In this document: piece by piece, positions 1-7,856 of the stretch
Numbering within the stretch: the first letter of the stretch is position 1
Layout of the letters: each line of letters begins with the position of its first letter
Assembly (NCBI RefSeq): GCF_021699195.1
Contig: NZ_SSXE01000064.1
Coordinates: 1-46,474 of the forward strand
DNA: 46,474 nt
Direction: 5' to 3'
DNA from: Nonomuraea sp. MG754425
Lineage (GTDB): Bacteria; Actinomycetota; Actinomycetes; Streptosporangiales; Streptosporangiaceae
Program-made: the position numbers and the translations under genes
The notes under the pieces: model-generated
Seen by the model: only the letters and a program-made list of their open reading frames with translations
What the model was told of the DNA's origin: nothing
Database searches by the model: none

Positions 1-1
1 G

Positions 2-2629
2 ACCGGCACCAACCTGTCGTACAACGGCAGCCTGGCCACCGGCGCGTCCGTCTCCGTCGGCTTCAACGGCACCTGGACCGGCACCAACCCGAACCCGACC
101 TCGTTCAGCGTCAACGGCGTGACCTGCGGCGGCACCGGCACCCCGCCCACCGTGTCGCTGACCTCGCCGACCGCCGGCCAGCAGTTCACCGCCCCGGCCA
201 CCGTGCCGATCACGGCCAACGCCGCCGACTCCGACGGCACCGTCGCGAAGGTCGACTTCTACCAGGGCTCCACGCTGCTCGGCACCGACACCTCCACGCC
301 GTACAGCTACAACTGGACGAACGTCGCGGCCGGCAGCTACTCGATCACCGCCAGGGCCACCGACAACGCCGGCCTGGTGACCACCTCGGCCCCGGTCGGG
401 ATCACGGTCTCGCAGAACACGGGCCCCGCGCTCGTGGTGAGCCCCACCGCGATCTCCGTGCCGGAGGCGGGCAGCGCCAACTTCGGCGTACGGCTCTCGC
501 AGGCGCCCTCGTCGAACGTGACCGTCTCGGTGGCCCGCGTCAGCGGTGACACGGACCTGACCGTCGCCACCCCGACCAGCCGGACCTTCACCTCCGCGAA
601 CTGGAACACCGCGCAGAACTTCACGATCAACGCGGCCAACGACACCGACACGACCGCGGGCTCGGCCGTCTTCCGGGTGAGCGCCACCGGCTACACCGCC
701 GTGGACGTGACCGCCACCGAGGCGGACGACGACGTCGGCGGCGGCAACGTGTACGTCCAGCGCTTCGTCGAGCTCTACAACGAGCTGCACAACCCGGCCA
801 ACGGCTACTTCTCGCCCGAGGGCGTGCCGTACCACTCGATCGAGACGTTCATGGTCGAGGCGCCGGACCACGGCCACGAGACCACGTCCGAGGCCTACAG
901 CTACTACCTGTGGCTGGAGGCGGCGTACGGGCGGGTGACCGGCGACTGGTCGAAGTTCAACAACGCGTGGGCCTCGATGGAGAAGTACATCATCCCGGCC
1001 ACCGCCGACCAGCCGACGAACTCCTTCTACAACGCCTCGAAGCCGGCCACGTACGCGCCGGAGTCCAACACGATCAGCAACTACCCGTCGCAGCTCGACT
1101 CCGGCGTCAGCGTCGGCACCGACCCGATCGCGAGCGAACTGCAGACCGCGTACGGCACCCGCGACATCTACGGCATGCACTGGCTGCTGGACGTCGACAA
1201 CACCTACGGCTTCGGCCGCTGTGGCGACGGCACCACCAGGCCCGCCTACATCAACACCTACCAGCGCGGCCCGGAGGAGTCGGTCTTCGAGACGATCCCG
1301 CAGCCGTCCTGCGACACCTTCGCCTTCGGCGGCACCAACGGCTACCTGGACCTGTTCACCAAGGACGCCTCGTACGCCAAGCAGTGGAAGTACACCAACG
1401 CCCCCGACGCCGACGCCCGCGCCGTCCAGGCCGCCTACTGGGCGCTGACCTGGGCCAAGGAGCAGAACAAGGCCGGCGACATCTCCGCCACCGTGACCAA
1501 GGCCGCGAAGATGGGCGACTACCTGCGCTACTCGATGTACGACAAGTACTTCAAGCAGCCCGGCTGCACCAGCCCCTCGTGCCCGGCCGGCACCGGCAAG
1601 AACGCCTCCAACTATCTGCTGAGCTGGTACTACGCCTGGGGCGGCGCGACCGACTCCAGCGCCGGCTGGGCCTGGCGCATCGGCTCCAGCCACAACCACT
1701 CCGGCTACCAGAACCCGCTCGCGGCCTGGGCGCTGGCCAACGTCACCGAGCTGAAGCCCAAGAGCTCGACCGGCGTGGCCGACTGGAGCACCAGCCTGAC
1801 CCGGCAGCTCCAGTTCTACACCTGGCTGCAGTCGGCCGAGGGCGCGATCGCCGGCGGCGCGACCAACAGTTGGGAGGGCCACTACGCCACCCCGCCGTCC
1901 AACCTGCCGAAGTTCCACGGCATGGCCTACGACTGGCAGCCGGTCTACCACGACCCGCCGTCGAACCAGTGGTTCGGCTTCCAGGCGTGGACGATGGAGC
2001 GGGTGGCGGAGCTGTACTACGCCACCGGCAACACCGACGCCAAGGCGCTGCTGGACAAGTGGGTCTCGTGGGCGCTGGACAACACCACGGTCAACTCCGA
2101 CGGCAGCTACGAGATCCCGTCCACCCTCCAGTGGTCGGGCCAGCCCGTGGGCAGCTTCAGCGCCACCACCGGCATGCCGCCGGCCAACCCGGGCCTGCAC
2201 GTGACCGTCCTGGACCACACGCAGGACGTGGGCGTCGCCGGCGCGTACGCCAAGGCGCTGATGTACTACGCGGCCAAGGCGAACCACGCCGAGGCCCGTG
2301 ACACCGCCAAGGCGCTGCTCGACGGCGTCTGGACGAACCGCGACGCGGCCGGCGTGTCGGTGCCCGAGACCAAGACCGACTACCGCCGCGTGGACGACCC
2401 CGTGTACGTGCCGCCGGGCTGGAGCGGCGAGATGCCCAACGGCGACCCGATCAACTCGAACTCCACGTTCCTGTCGATCAGGTCCTTCTACGAGGACGAC
2501 CCGGACTGGCCGAGGGTCGAGGCGTTCCTGAACGGCTCCGGCCCCGCGCCGGTCTTCAACTACCACCGGTTCTGGGCGCAGGTGGACGTCGCCGTCGCCC
2601 TGGCCGAGTACGGGCGGCTCTTCCCGTGA
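2..2629 (+). CDS. GH48 exocellulase (reducing-end cellobiohydrolase), 5' end outside window
   Basis: A secreted processive cellobiohydrolase that releases cellobiose from crystalline cellulose. The reading frame is open from base 2; the first ~42 codons are the end of a CBM2 (SVSVGFNGTWTG, terminal TCG), so the start and signal peptide lie upstream. After it come a bacterial Ig-like module (bases ~143-415, PPTVSLTSPTAG), then a Calx-beta-like module ending TEADDD (~422-745) common in actinobacterial secreted enzymes, then a full-length GH48 domain from about base 749 (VYVQRFVELYNE) to the stop. The HGHETTSEA segment (~866-895) carries the Glu known as the catalytic acid in GH48. The stop overlaps the GTG of the next gene (GTGA), so exo- and endocellulase are co-translated. 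The promoter is not visible. The family call is very secure. Confidence 0.95.
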   Translation, partial: TGTNLSYNGSLATGASVSVGFNGTWTGTNPNPTSFSVNGVTCGGTGTPPTVSLTSPTAGQQFTAPATVPITANAADSDGTVAKVDFYQGSTLLGTDTSTPYSYNWTNVAAGSYSITARATDNAGLVTTSAPVGITVSQNTGPALVVSPTAISVPEAGSANFGVRLSQAPSSNVTVSVARVSGDTDLTVATPTSRTFTSANWNTAQNFTINAANDTDTTAGSAVFRVSATGYTAVDVTATEADDDVGGGNVYVQRFVELYNELHNPANGYFSPEGVPYHSIETFMVEAPDHGHETTSEAYSYYLWLEAAYGRVTGDWSKFNNAWASMEKYIIPATADQPTNSFYNASKPATYAPESNTISNYPSQLDSGVSVGTDPIASELQTAYGTRDIYGMHWLLDVDNTYGFGRCGDGTTRPAYINTYQRGPEESVFETIPQPSCDTFAFGGTNGYLDLFTKDASYAKQWKYTNAPDADARAVQAAYWALTWAKEQNKAGDISATVTKAAKMGDYLRYSMYDKYFKQPGCTSPSCPAGTGKNASNYLLSWYYAWGGATDSSAGWAWRIGSSHNHSGYQNPLAAWALANVTELKPKSSTGVADWSTSLTRQLQFYTWLQSAEGAIAGGATNSWEGHYATPPSNLPKFHGMAYDWQPVYHDPPSNQWFGFQAWTMERVAELYYATGNTDAKALLDKWVSWALDNTTVNSDGSYEIPSTLQWSGQPVGSFSATTGMPPANPGLHVTVLDHTQDVGVAGAYAKALMYYAAKANHAEARDTAKALLDGVWTNRDAAGVSVPETKTDYRRVDDPVYVPPGWSGEMPNGDPINSNSTFLSIRSFYEDDPDWPRVEAFLNGSGPAPVFNYHRFWAQVDVAVALAEYGRLFP

Positions 2630-5409
2630 TCTCCGTGCGAAAGGCAGCGATGATCGCTGCGGCGTCGCTGGTCCTGCCCCTCTCCGTGGGGGTGGGGCCG
2701 GCGGCCCACGCCGCACCCGCCTTCGCCTACGGCGAGGCGTTGCAGAAGTCGCTCTGGTTCTACGAGGCCCAGCAGTCGGGCGCGCTGCCCGCCTGGAACC
2801 GCGTCTCCTGGCGCGGGCCCTCGGGCCTGAACGACGGCAAGGACGCCGGCCTGGACCTCACGGGCGGCTGGTACGACGCGGGCGACCACGTCAAGTTCGG
2901 CTTCCCGATGGCGTTCTCCGCCACCATGCTGGCCTGGGGCGCGGTCGAGTACCGGGACGCGTACGCGGGCTCGGGGCAGCTCACCCACCTGCTCGACAAC
3001 CTCAAGTTCGTCAACGACTACTTCATCAAGGCCCACCCGTCGCCGAACGTACTCTACGGGCAGGTCGGCAACGGCGGCACGGACCACGCCTGGTGGGGCC
3101 CGGCCGAGGCGATGGCGATGAACCGGCCGGCGTACAAGATCGACGCCTCGTGCGGCGGGTCGGACCTGGCGGGCGAGACGGCGGCGGCGATGGCGGCCTC
3201 CTCGATCGTCTTCCGCCCGACGAACCCCTCCTACGCCGACACGCTGGTGACGCACGCCAAGCAGCTCTACTCCTTCGCCGACACCGTCAGGAAGAAGTAC
3301 AGCGAGTGCATCACCGACGCGTCCGGCTACTACAACTCGTGGAGCGGCTACAACGACGAGCTGGTCTGGGGCGCGATCTGGCTCTACCGGGCCACGAACG
3401 ACGCCTCCTACCTGGCCAGGGCCGAGAGCGGCTACGCCGACCTGGGCACCGAGCCGCAGACCAGCACGAAGTCGTACAAGTGGACGATCGCCTGGGACGA
3501 CAAGTCGTACGGCGCGTACGTGCTGCTGCACAAGCTGACCGGCAAACAGCAGTACCTGGACGACGCCAACCGCTGGCTCGACTGGTGGACGGTCGGCGTG
3601 AACGGCGCGAAGGTCGCGTACTCGCCGGGCGGCCAGGCGGTGCTGGACCGGTGGGGCTCGCTGCGGTACGCGGCCAACACCGCGTTCGCCGCGCTCGTGC
3701 ACAGCGACACGATCACCGACGCCACGCGTAAGAGCCGCTACCACGACTTCGCGGTCCGGCAGATCAACTACGCGCTCGGCGACAACCCGCGCAGTTCCTC
3801 GTACCTGATCGGCTTCGGGGCCAACCCGCCGAAGAACCCGCACCACCGCACGGCGCACGGCTCGTGGACCGACCAGATCACCAACCCCGAGCTGACCCGG
3901 CACACCCTGTACGGCGCGCTCGTCGGCGGCCCGCCCGACCCGAACGACGCCTACACCGACAAGCGCGACGACTACGTCATGAACGAGGTCGCCACCGACT
4001 ACAACGCCGGCTTCACCAGCGCGCTGGCCCGCCTCTACAAGGAGTACGGCGGCGCTCCCGCCGCGAACTTCCCGGCCCGCGAGACCCCGGACGGCCCCGA
4101 GATCTTCGTCGAGGCGGGCGTGAACGCCTCCGGCAGCACCTTCACCGAGATCAAGGCCATCGTGCGCAACCAGTCGGCCTGGCCCGCCAGGGTGCTGTCC
4201 GACGGCTCGTTCCGCTACTACTTCACCCTCGACGGCTCGACGACCGCCTCGCAGATCAGCGTGTCGTCGGCCTACACGCAGTGCGCCGCGCCGACGCTGC
4301 ACCAGGCGAGCGGCAGCACGTACTACGTGGCCATCGACTGCTCGGGCCAGGCCATCGCGCCCGCCGGGCAGTCGCAGCACCGCAGGGAGGTGCAGTTCAG
4401 GATCACCAGCTCGGGGACCTGGGACCCGGCGAACGACTGGTCCTACCAGAACATCCCGACCACGCCCGGCACGACGCCGGCGCGTACGGACCACATCACC
4501 CTCCACAGCGGCGCCACCAAGATCTGGGGTGAGCCCCCGGGTCCCGTGGAAGCGGACACGACAGCGCCCAGCAAGCCGGGCAAGCCCGCGGTCTCGGCCG
4601 TCACGGGCTCCTCGGCCAGGCTGAGCTGGACCGCTTCCACCGACAACGTCGGCGTGACCGGTTATGACGTCTACCTGGGGTCCACCAAGGCAGGCACGGC
4701 CACGACGTCGTCGTTCGACCTGAGCGGGCTCACCCCGTCCACCGCCTACACCGCCCACGTGGTGGCGAGAGACGCGGCGGGCAACACCTCGGCGCAGTCC
4801 GACAGCACGGCGTTCACCACCTCGGGCACCGCGGACGGGACGCCGCCCAGCAAACCCGGCAAACCCTCGGTGTCCGGGATCACCGCCTCGGGCGCGCGGG
4901 TGAGCTGGGCGGCGTCCACGGACAACGTCGGCGTGAGCGGTTATGACGTCTACCTGGGCGCTGCCAAGGCGGGCACGGCCACGACGACGTCGTTCGACCT
5001 GACCGGACTCACGCCCGGCACCGCCTACACGGTGACGGTGGTGGCCAGGGACGCGGCGGGCAACAGCTCGACCGCGTCGGACGGCACCGCCTTCACCACC
5101 ACCGCGGCCCCGGCCGGCGGCTGCGAGGCCACCTTCAAGCTGGTCAACTCGTGGAGCGACGGCTACCAGGCGGAGGTGACGGTGCGGAACGCCGGCACGT
5201 CCGCGTCCAGCGCCTGGACGGTCACCTGGAGCTCCGCCGGCTCGATCACCCAGCTCTGGGGCGGCAAGCACACCGTGTCCGGCGGGACGGTCACGGTCAA
5301 GAACGAGGCGTGGAACGGCGCGCTCGCGCCGAACGCGACCACCACCTTCGGCTTCATCGCCGGCGGCACCTCCACCACCCCCGACCCGATCACCTGCACC
5401 CTCACCTGA
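2626..5409 (+). CDS. GH9-CBM3c-FnIII-FnIII-CBM2 processive endoglucanase (Cel9A/E4 type)
   Basis: A secreted processive endocellulase of 927 aa. The signal peptide is residues 1-29 with AHA/AP cleavage. The mature start APAFAYGEALQKS resembles Thermobifida fusca Cel9A. The GH9 domain spans ~30-475. DAGD at 84-87 provides the two Asp of the catalytic base pair, and MNEVATDYN holds the acid Glu. A CBM3c (~485-640), rigidly linked to GH9 in this class and conferring processivity, is followed by two FnIII modules and a C-terminal CBM2 (~831-927). The usual architecture has one FnIII; here it is duplicated. The GTG start overlaps the GH48 stop by 4 nt (GTGA), so translation is probably coupled. 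It pairs functionally with GH48 as exo/endo partners. A strong hairpin ends the operon 10 bp downstream. Confidence 0.95.
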   Translation: MISVRKAAMIAAASLVLPLSVGVGPAAHAAPAFAYGEALQKSLWFYEAQQSGALPAWNRVSWRGPSGLNDGKDAGLDLTGGWYDAGDHVKFGFPMAFSATMLAWGAVEYRDAYAGSGQLTHLLDNLKFVNDYFIKAHPSPNVLYGQVGNGGTDHAWWGPAEAMAMNRPAYKIDASCGGSDLAGETAAAMAASSIVFRPTNPSYADTLVTHAKQLYSFADTVRKKYSECITDASGYYNSWSGYNDELVWGAIWLYRATNDASYLARAESGYADLGTEPQTSTKSYKWTIAWDDKSYGAYVLLHKLTGKQQYLDDANRWLDWWTVGVNGAKVAYSPGGQAVLDRWGSLRYAANTAFAALVHSDTITDATRKSRYHDFAVRQINYALGDNPRSSSYLIGFGANPPKNPHHRTAHGSWTDQITNPELTRHTLYGALVGGPPDPNDAYTDKRDDYVMNEVATDYNAGFTSALARLYKEYGGAPAANFPARETPDGPEIFVEAGVNASGSTFTEIKAIVRNQSAWPARVLSDGSFRYYFTLDGSTTASQISVSSAYTQCAAPTLHQASGSTYYVAIDCSGQAIAPAGQSQHRREVQFRITSSGTWDPANDWSYQNIPTTPGTTPARTDHITLHSGATKIWGEPPGPVEADTTAPSKPGKPAVSAVTGSSARLSWTASTDNVGVTGYDVYLGSTKAGTATTSSFDLSGLTPSTAYTAHVVARDAAGNTSAQSDSTAFTTSGTADGTPPSKPGKPSVSGITASGARVSWAASTDNVGVSGYDVYLGAAKAGTATTTSFDLTGLTPGTAYTVTVVARDAAGNSSTASDGTAFTTTAAPAGGCEATFKLVNSWSDGYQAEVTVRNAGTSASSAWTVTWSSAGSITQLWGGKHTVSGGTVTVKNEAWNGALAPNATTTFGFIAGGTSTTPDPITCTLT
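4562..5104 (+). repeat. Tandem FnIII duplication, 279-nt period
   Basis: Two consecutive FnIII-coding segments in the GH9 gene lie 279 nt (93 codons) apart; for example TTATGACGTCTACCTGGG occurs near 4662 and 4941. Long identical stretches suggest a recent in-frame duplication. Confidence 0.8.
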
Positions 5410-5418
5410 CCCGAGACT

Positions 5419-5448
5419 CCGCCCCCGCCGCAACAGCGGCGGGGGCGG
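5419..5448 (+). terminator. Hairpin after the GH48-GH9 operon
   Basis: A perfect 13-bp stem, CCGCCCCCGCCGC / GCGGCGGGGGCGG, with an AACA tetraloop begins 10 nt after the GH9 stop. There is no U-tract, which is typical of high-GC actinobacterial terminators. Confidence 0.85.
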
Positions 5449-5470
5449 CTCCATCGAGGAAAGGCGCCGC

Positions 5471-5569
5471 ATGAGAACACCTCGCGCCACGCCGGCTCCG
5501 CCCCGGGTCGGCCGGACGGCGGTGTCGCGAGCTGAACTCCACGACCTGCGGGCGCGTATGAGGAGGTGA
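5471..5569 (+). CDS. Possible small basic protein, 32 aa
   Basis: An ATG preceded by GAGGAAAGG seven nt upstream opens a 32-codon frame beginning MRTPRATPAPP and ending AELHDLRARMRR. It lies between two strong hairpins (5419-5448 and 5616-5652), as expected for a separate short transcript or a read-through product. The peptide is Arg-rich (10 Arg), with a Pro-rich front half and a helical-looking tail. I recognise no family. Its last codons form AGGAGGTGA, which is also a perfect Shine-Dalgarno sequence without a convincing start after it. It could be chance in high-GC DNA; the ribosome-binding site and flanking terminators are the only positive signs. Confidence 0.35.
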   Translation: MRTPRATPAPPRVGRTAVSRAELHDLRARMRR

Positions 5570-5615
5570 GGCACAACCCATCCAACCCTGCCCCACACCA
5601 TCCCGCCCGGATGGG

Positions 5616-5652
5616 ACGGACGCGGCCGAAACCTCTGCTCGGCCGCGTCCGT
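5616..5652 (+). terminator. Second hairpin downstream of GH9
   Basis: A perfect 14-bp stem, ACGGACGCGGCCGA / TCGGCCGCGTCCGT, has a 9-nt loop and is followed by TTG. It could terminate read-through from the cellulase operon or the small ORF before it. Confidence 0.8.
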
Positions 5653-5713
5653 TTGCCACGCACCCGCCCCGCCGCAAGGGGCTCACGCTCACCGCACCGC
5701 AGGCGACCCCGCG

Positions 5714-5769
5714 CTTGGGGACCTGCGTTTGGGGGCCTGCGTTTGGGGACCTGTGTTTGGGGACCTGCG
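5714..5769. repeat. Four tandem 14-nt repeats
   Basis: Four adjacent copies of a 14-mer (consensus TTTGGGGACCTGCG) occupy 5714-5727, 5728-5741, 5742-5755 and 5756-5769, with one substitution in each of the first three copies. They are non-coding and sit between convergent gene ends. Confidence 0.85.
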
Positions 5770-5886
5770 CACGCGCCCCGCCGCAGGGCACCAGCGCTTG
5801 GGCGACCCGCGCTCACTCGACCGTGTGGACCCGCGCCCGCTCCGCTCCAGGGTGCCGCCGCAGGGGACCCCGCTCACTGCGTCCCC

Positions 5887-6014
5887 GGGGATCCGCGCTT
5901 CGTTGCGGGGGACCCGCGTTTGCTGCACCCCACGGGGCCCGCGCTCATCGCGTCGCGGGAACCCCGTTCACCCCGCCACGGGGAACCCGTGTTCGCTCGT
6001 GGCGGGAGGGGTGC
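5887..6014. repeat. Degenerate ~23-nt repeat array
   Basis: Units of the form GGGGA(A)CCCGCG-T-TCRCTGCG recur at about 5887, 5908, 5934, 5957, 5980 and 6004 (spacing 21-26 nt) up to the stop of the minus-strand gene. Similar looser units start near 5790. Alternating G-runs and C-runs would fold into a chain of short hairpins. This array and the 14-mers fill most of the ~445-nt gene-free stretch 5570-6014. Confidence 0.6.
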
Positions 6015-6539
6015 TCACTTCGCGGTCGAGGAGGCCAGGGCGAACCGTTGCTGGGCCGCCTCGATCGCCGCGTCGTCCGAGAACTCCTCGAACGCGAGCT
6101 GGTGGTAGCGCTCCGGGATGAGCTGCCTGACCCGGTCCGGATACCCGGCGCCGGACTTGGGCACCCGCACCTCGGGCGGAATGTCGATCTTGACGGCGAT
6201 CGGCCCCGAGGCCCGTACGGACGCCGCCCAGTCGGGGCTCTCCCCGGTGATCGCGCACATGTGGCGGGCGTAGACCCAGCGCACCTCGACCAGCGAGGTG
6301 GCGTCCGGCGGCTCGGTGCCGAAGGGCTCCACGGCGCACACGACGCGCGAGTCGAAGCTGTGCCCGTGGGCGTGGTGCTCGCCTGGCGATGCCTGCTCCA
6401 GGATCAGGGTCACCTGGGCGGCGAGCTCGTCGTCCAGCGTCGATGAGGGCTGCCTGGCGACGAGGAACGTCACCCCGGCCAGCGTCAGGCCGGCCAGGGT
6501 GACGATCGTCGCGATGAGCCCGCGACGGGTTTTGATCAC
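6015..6539 (-). CDS. Membrane-anchored His/Cys protein coupled to the LPMO
   Basis: A 174-aa protein of unknown family. A single N-terminal hydrophobic segment (~8-28, no clear cleavage site) should anchor it in the membrane with ~145 residues outside. The outer domain has a His cluster HHAHGH (55-60), Cys68, and an adjacent His-Met-Cys triplet (93-95, in ARHMCAIT). Together these are possible soft-metal ligands, or the two Cys may form a disulfide. The GTG start overlaps the LPMO stop by GTGA, so the two proteins are made together. Because the LPMO is a copper enzyme, a role in copper delivery or LPMO maturation is a reasonable inference but is unproven. It could instead be an unrelated conserved envelope protein. 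The gene end abuts the repeat array. Confidence 0.85.
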   Translation of the reverse strand: MIKTRRGLIATIVTLAGLTLAGVTFLVARQPSSTLDDELAAQVTLILEQASPGEHHAHGHSFDSRVVCAVEPFGTEPPDATSLVEVRWVYARHMCAITGESPDWAASVRASGPIAVKIDIPPEVRVPKSGAGYPDRVRQLIPERYHQLAFEEFSDDAAIEAAQQRFALASSTAK

Positions 6540-7594
6540 GGGCTGGTGCAGGTCAGGGCCGGGGCGGTGGCCGGGATCGAGCCGGTCGCGTTGAAGCCGA
6601 ACGTGGTGGACGCGTTCGCCGCGAGCTGCCCGTTGTAGGTGGCGTTCTTGACCGACACGTTGGGCGGCTGCCCGGACAGCACGCCGTTCCACGGTGAGCC
6701 GTCGAAGGCCTGCCCGCCGGTGTAGGTCCAGTTGACCGTCCAGCCGTTGATCGCGCTCGTGCCGGTGTTCTTCACGGTCACCTCGCCGGTGAAGTGGCCG
6801 GCCCAGCCGTTGTCGGTGGCCTTCCACGTGGCCGTGCAGGCGCCGTTGGGCGGGACGGTCGGCGTGACCGTCGGGGTCGGGCCGGGGGTGCTGCCGCCGG
6901 GGCCCACTCCGGTCACTTCGCCGTTGCCGCCGTCGAAGGCGACGTCGGAGCAACTGTAGAAGTTCTCGCTGCTGTCCGAGCGGATCCAGTGGGTGAAGAT
7001 GATGTGCCGGCCGCTCTTGCCGGACGGGAGCTGGGCGTTCCAGTAGTAGTAGTTGAGCCCGCCGGCGCCGCCGGACTTGGCCGGGTCGGTGACGCTGCCG
7101 AACAGCTCCAGGTCGGACCACTTCAGCGGCCCGTCGGGGTTCCAGCCGTTCTTGGTGACGTAGTAGTTGAACTTGCCGGGGTGCTCGGCCCAGTTGCTGT
7201 GGCGCATCTGGATGTTGGCCCCGGAGGTCAGGTGGGTCTGCGGCCAGTCGGAGCGGACCGCGTTGTAGGCGCTGAAGTCGTAGGGCCCGCCGGTGCCGCC
7301 GCTGCAGAGCTGCCCGTCGGGGATGAATCCGGTGGTACGGCCCGCGCCGTCGGAGCGCAGCACCGCGAACCAGTTGTACAGGGGGGTCGCGCCGCTCTGG
7401 TTGACCGCGGCGGCGCAGGCGGGGTTGTAGGGGATGATCTGCCCGTTGTCCCGCAGGCCGTCCTGCCAGCACAGGAAGGTGCGGCTGCCGGGGAACATCG
7501 ACACGCCGTGGGCCTGCGCCTGGGTGGGCGCCATCAGGACTGAGGTGATGAGGACCAGGACGGCGGTGACCGCCGCCGACTTGAACAACTTCAT
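6536..7594 (-). CDS. AA10 lytic polysaccharide monooxygenase with CBM2 (cellulose type)
   Basis: A secreted copper monooxygenase of 352 aa that oxidatively cuts crystalline cellulose. The signal peptide 1-28 ends QAQA, leaving His29 as the mature N-terminus of the histidine brace. The second brace His is H138 in SNWAEHPGKF, 109 residues on, the same spacing I recall for the cellulose-active Streptomyces LPMO10C (H35/H144). Phe212 in SENFYSCSD sits at the axial position. The core HGVSMFPGSRTFLC and YNWFAVL match cellulose-active, not chitin-active, AA10 enzymes. A Thr/Pro linker (~232-248) leads to a C-terminal CBM2. The ATG at 7594 is preceded by AAGGGA; the longer upstream frame is rejected because the signal peptide starts here. 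The gene shares a divergent promoter with GH12 and overlaps the next gene by GTGA. Confidence 0.95.
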   Translation of the reverse strand: MKLFKSAAVTAVLVLITSVLMAPTQAQAHGVSMFPGSRTFLCWQDGLRDNGQIIPYNPACAAAVNQSGATPLYNWFAVLRSDGAGRTTGFIPDGQLCSGGTGGPYDFSAYNAVRSDWPQTHLTSGANIQMRHSNWAEHPGKFNYYVTKNGWNPDGPLKWSDLELFGSVTDPAKSGGAGGLNYYYWNAQLPSGKSGRHIIFTHWIRSDSSENFYSCSDVAFDGGNGEVTGVGPGGSTPGPTPTVTPTVPPNGACTATWKATDNGWAGHFTGEVTVKNTGTSAINGWTVNWTYTGGQAFDGSPWNGVLSGQPPNVSVKNATYNGQLAANASTTFGFNATGSIPATAPALTCTSP

Positions 7595-7690
7595 GGGGAT
7601 TCCCTTGCGCTGACGACAGAGGAAACGTGCCCACGTCCTGCCCGCCCGGCCAGCGCATTGAATCACGTTCGGCGCGGATCCGACAACGAC

Positions 7691-7708
7691 CGGTGAAACT
7701 TTCAGCCG
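7691..7708. promoter_or_regulatory. TGAAACTTTCA palindrome (shared cellulase element, copy 1)
   Basis: CGGTGAAACTTTCAGCCG contains the odd palindrome TGAAA-C-TTTCA, about 105 nt upstream of the LPMO ATG. The same 18 nt recur exactly at 43858-43875 upstream of the second GH9. A GAAA-N-TTTC palindrome is, as I recall, known before Streptomyces xylanase genes. Confidence 0.65.
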
Positions 7709-7804
7709 ATCTTGGTCATGGTTTCCGCTGGTGGCCCGGCCCGCTCGGCGCCGGTGGCGGGCGGCGTCCCTTGCCGTGTTCGCGGGCCGCAAGGAGGCTG
7801 AGAG

Positions 7805-7820
7805 CTGGGAGCGCTCCCAG
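7805..7820. promoter_or_regulatory. CebR/CelR-type operator upstream of GH12
   Basis: CTGGGAGCGCTCCCAG is a perfect 16-bp palindrome containing the 14-bp TGGGAGCGCTCCCA box bound by actinobacterial CelR/CebR repressors. Its centre is ~45 nt upstream of the GH12 start and ~218 nt from LPMO. Confidence 0.93.
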
Positions 7821-7856
7821 CACACTCCCTTGTCAGAGAGGCGGGAGCAACACGTC

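Larger units (their letters stand above)
7595..7856. promoter_or_regulatory. Divergent promoter region of LPMO and GH12
   Basis: This 262-nt region separates two divergent cellulase genes. It contains a GAAA-C-TTTC palindrome near the LPMO side and a perfect CebR-type operator near the GH12 side, both annotated separately. No confident -35/-10 pairs could be assigned. Confidence 0.75.

Noticed and set aside
5561..5569. Perfect AGGAGGTGA ribosome-binding site
   Set aside because: No start codon at a usable distance opens a convincing frame; it is simply the end of the small ORF.
2560..5601. 1013-codon minus-strand frame opposite the GH9 gene
   Set aside because: It is antisense to a well-supported GH9 enzyme. 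The sequence is low-complexity Arg/Gly/Val and has no domain or ribosome-binding site; it is a high-GC shadow.
5714..6014. Possible CRISPR array
   Set aside because: The 14-nt copies are directly adjacent with no spacers, and the 23-nt units are degenerate. No cas genes are nearby.
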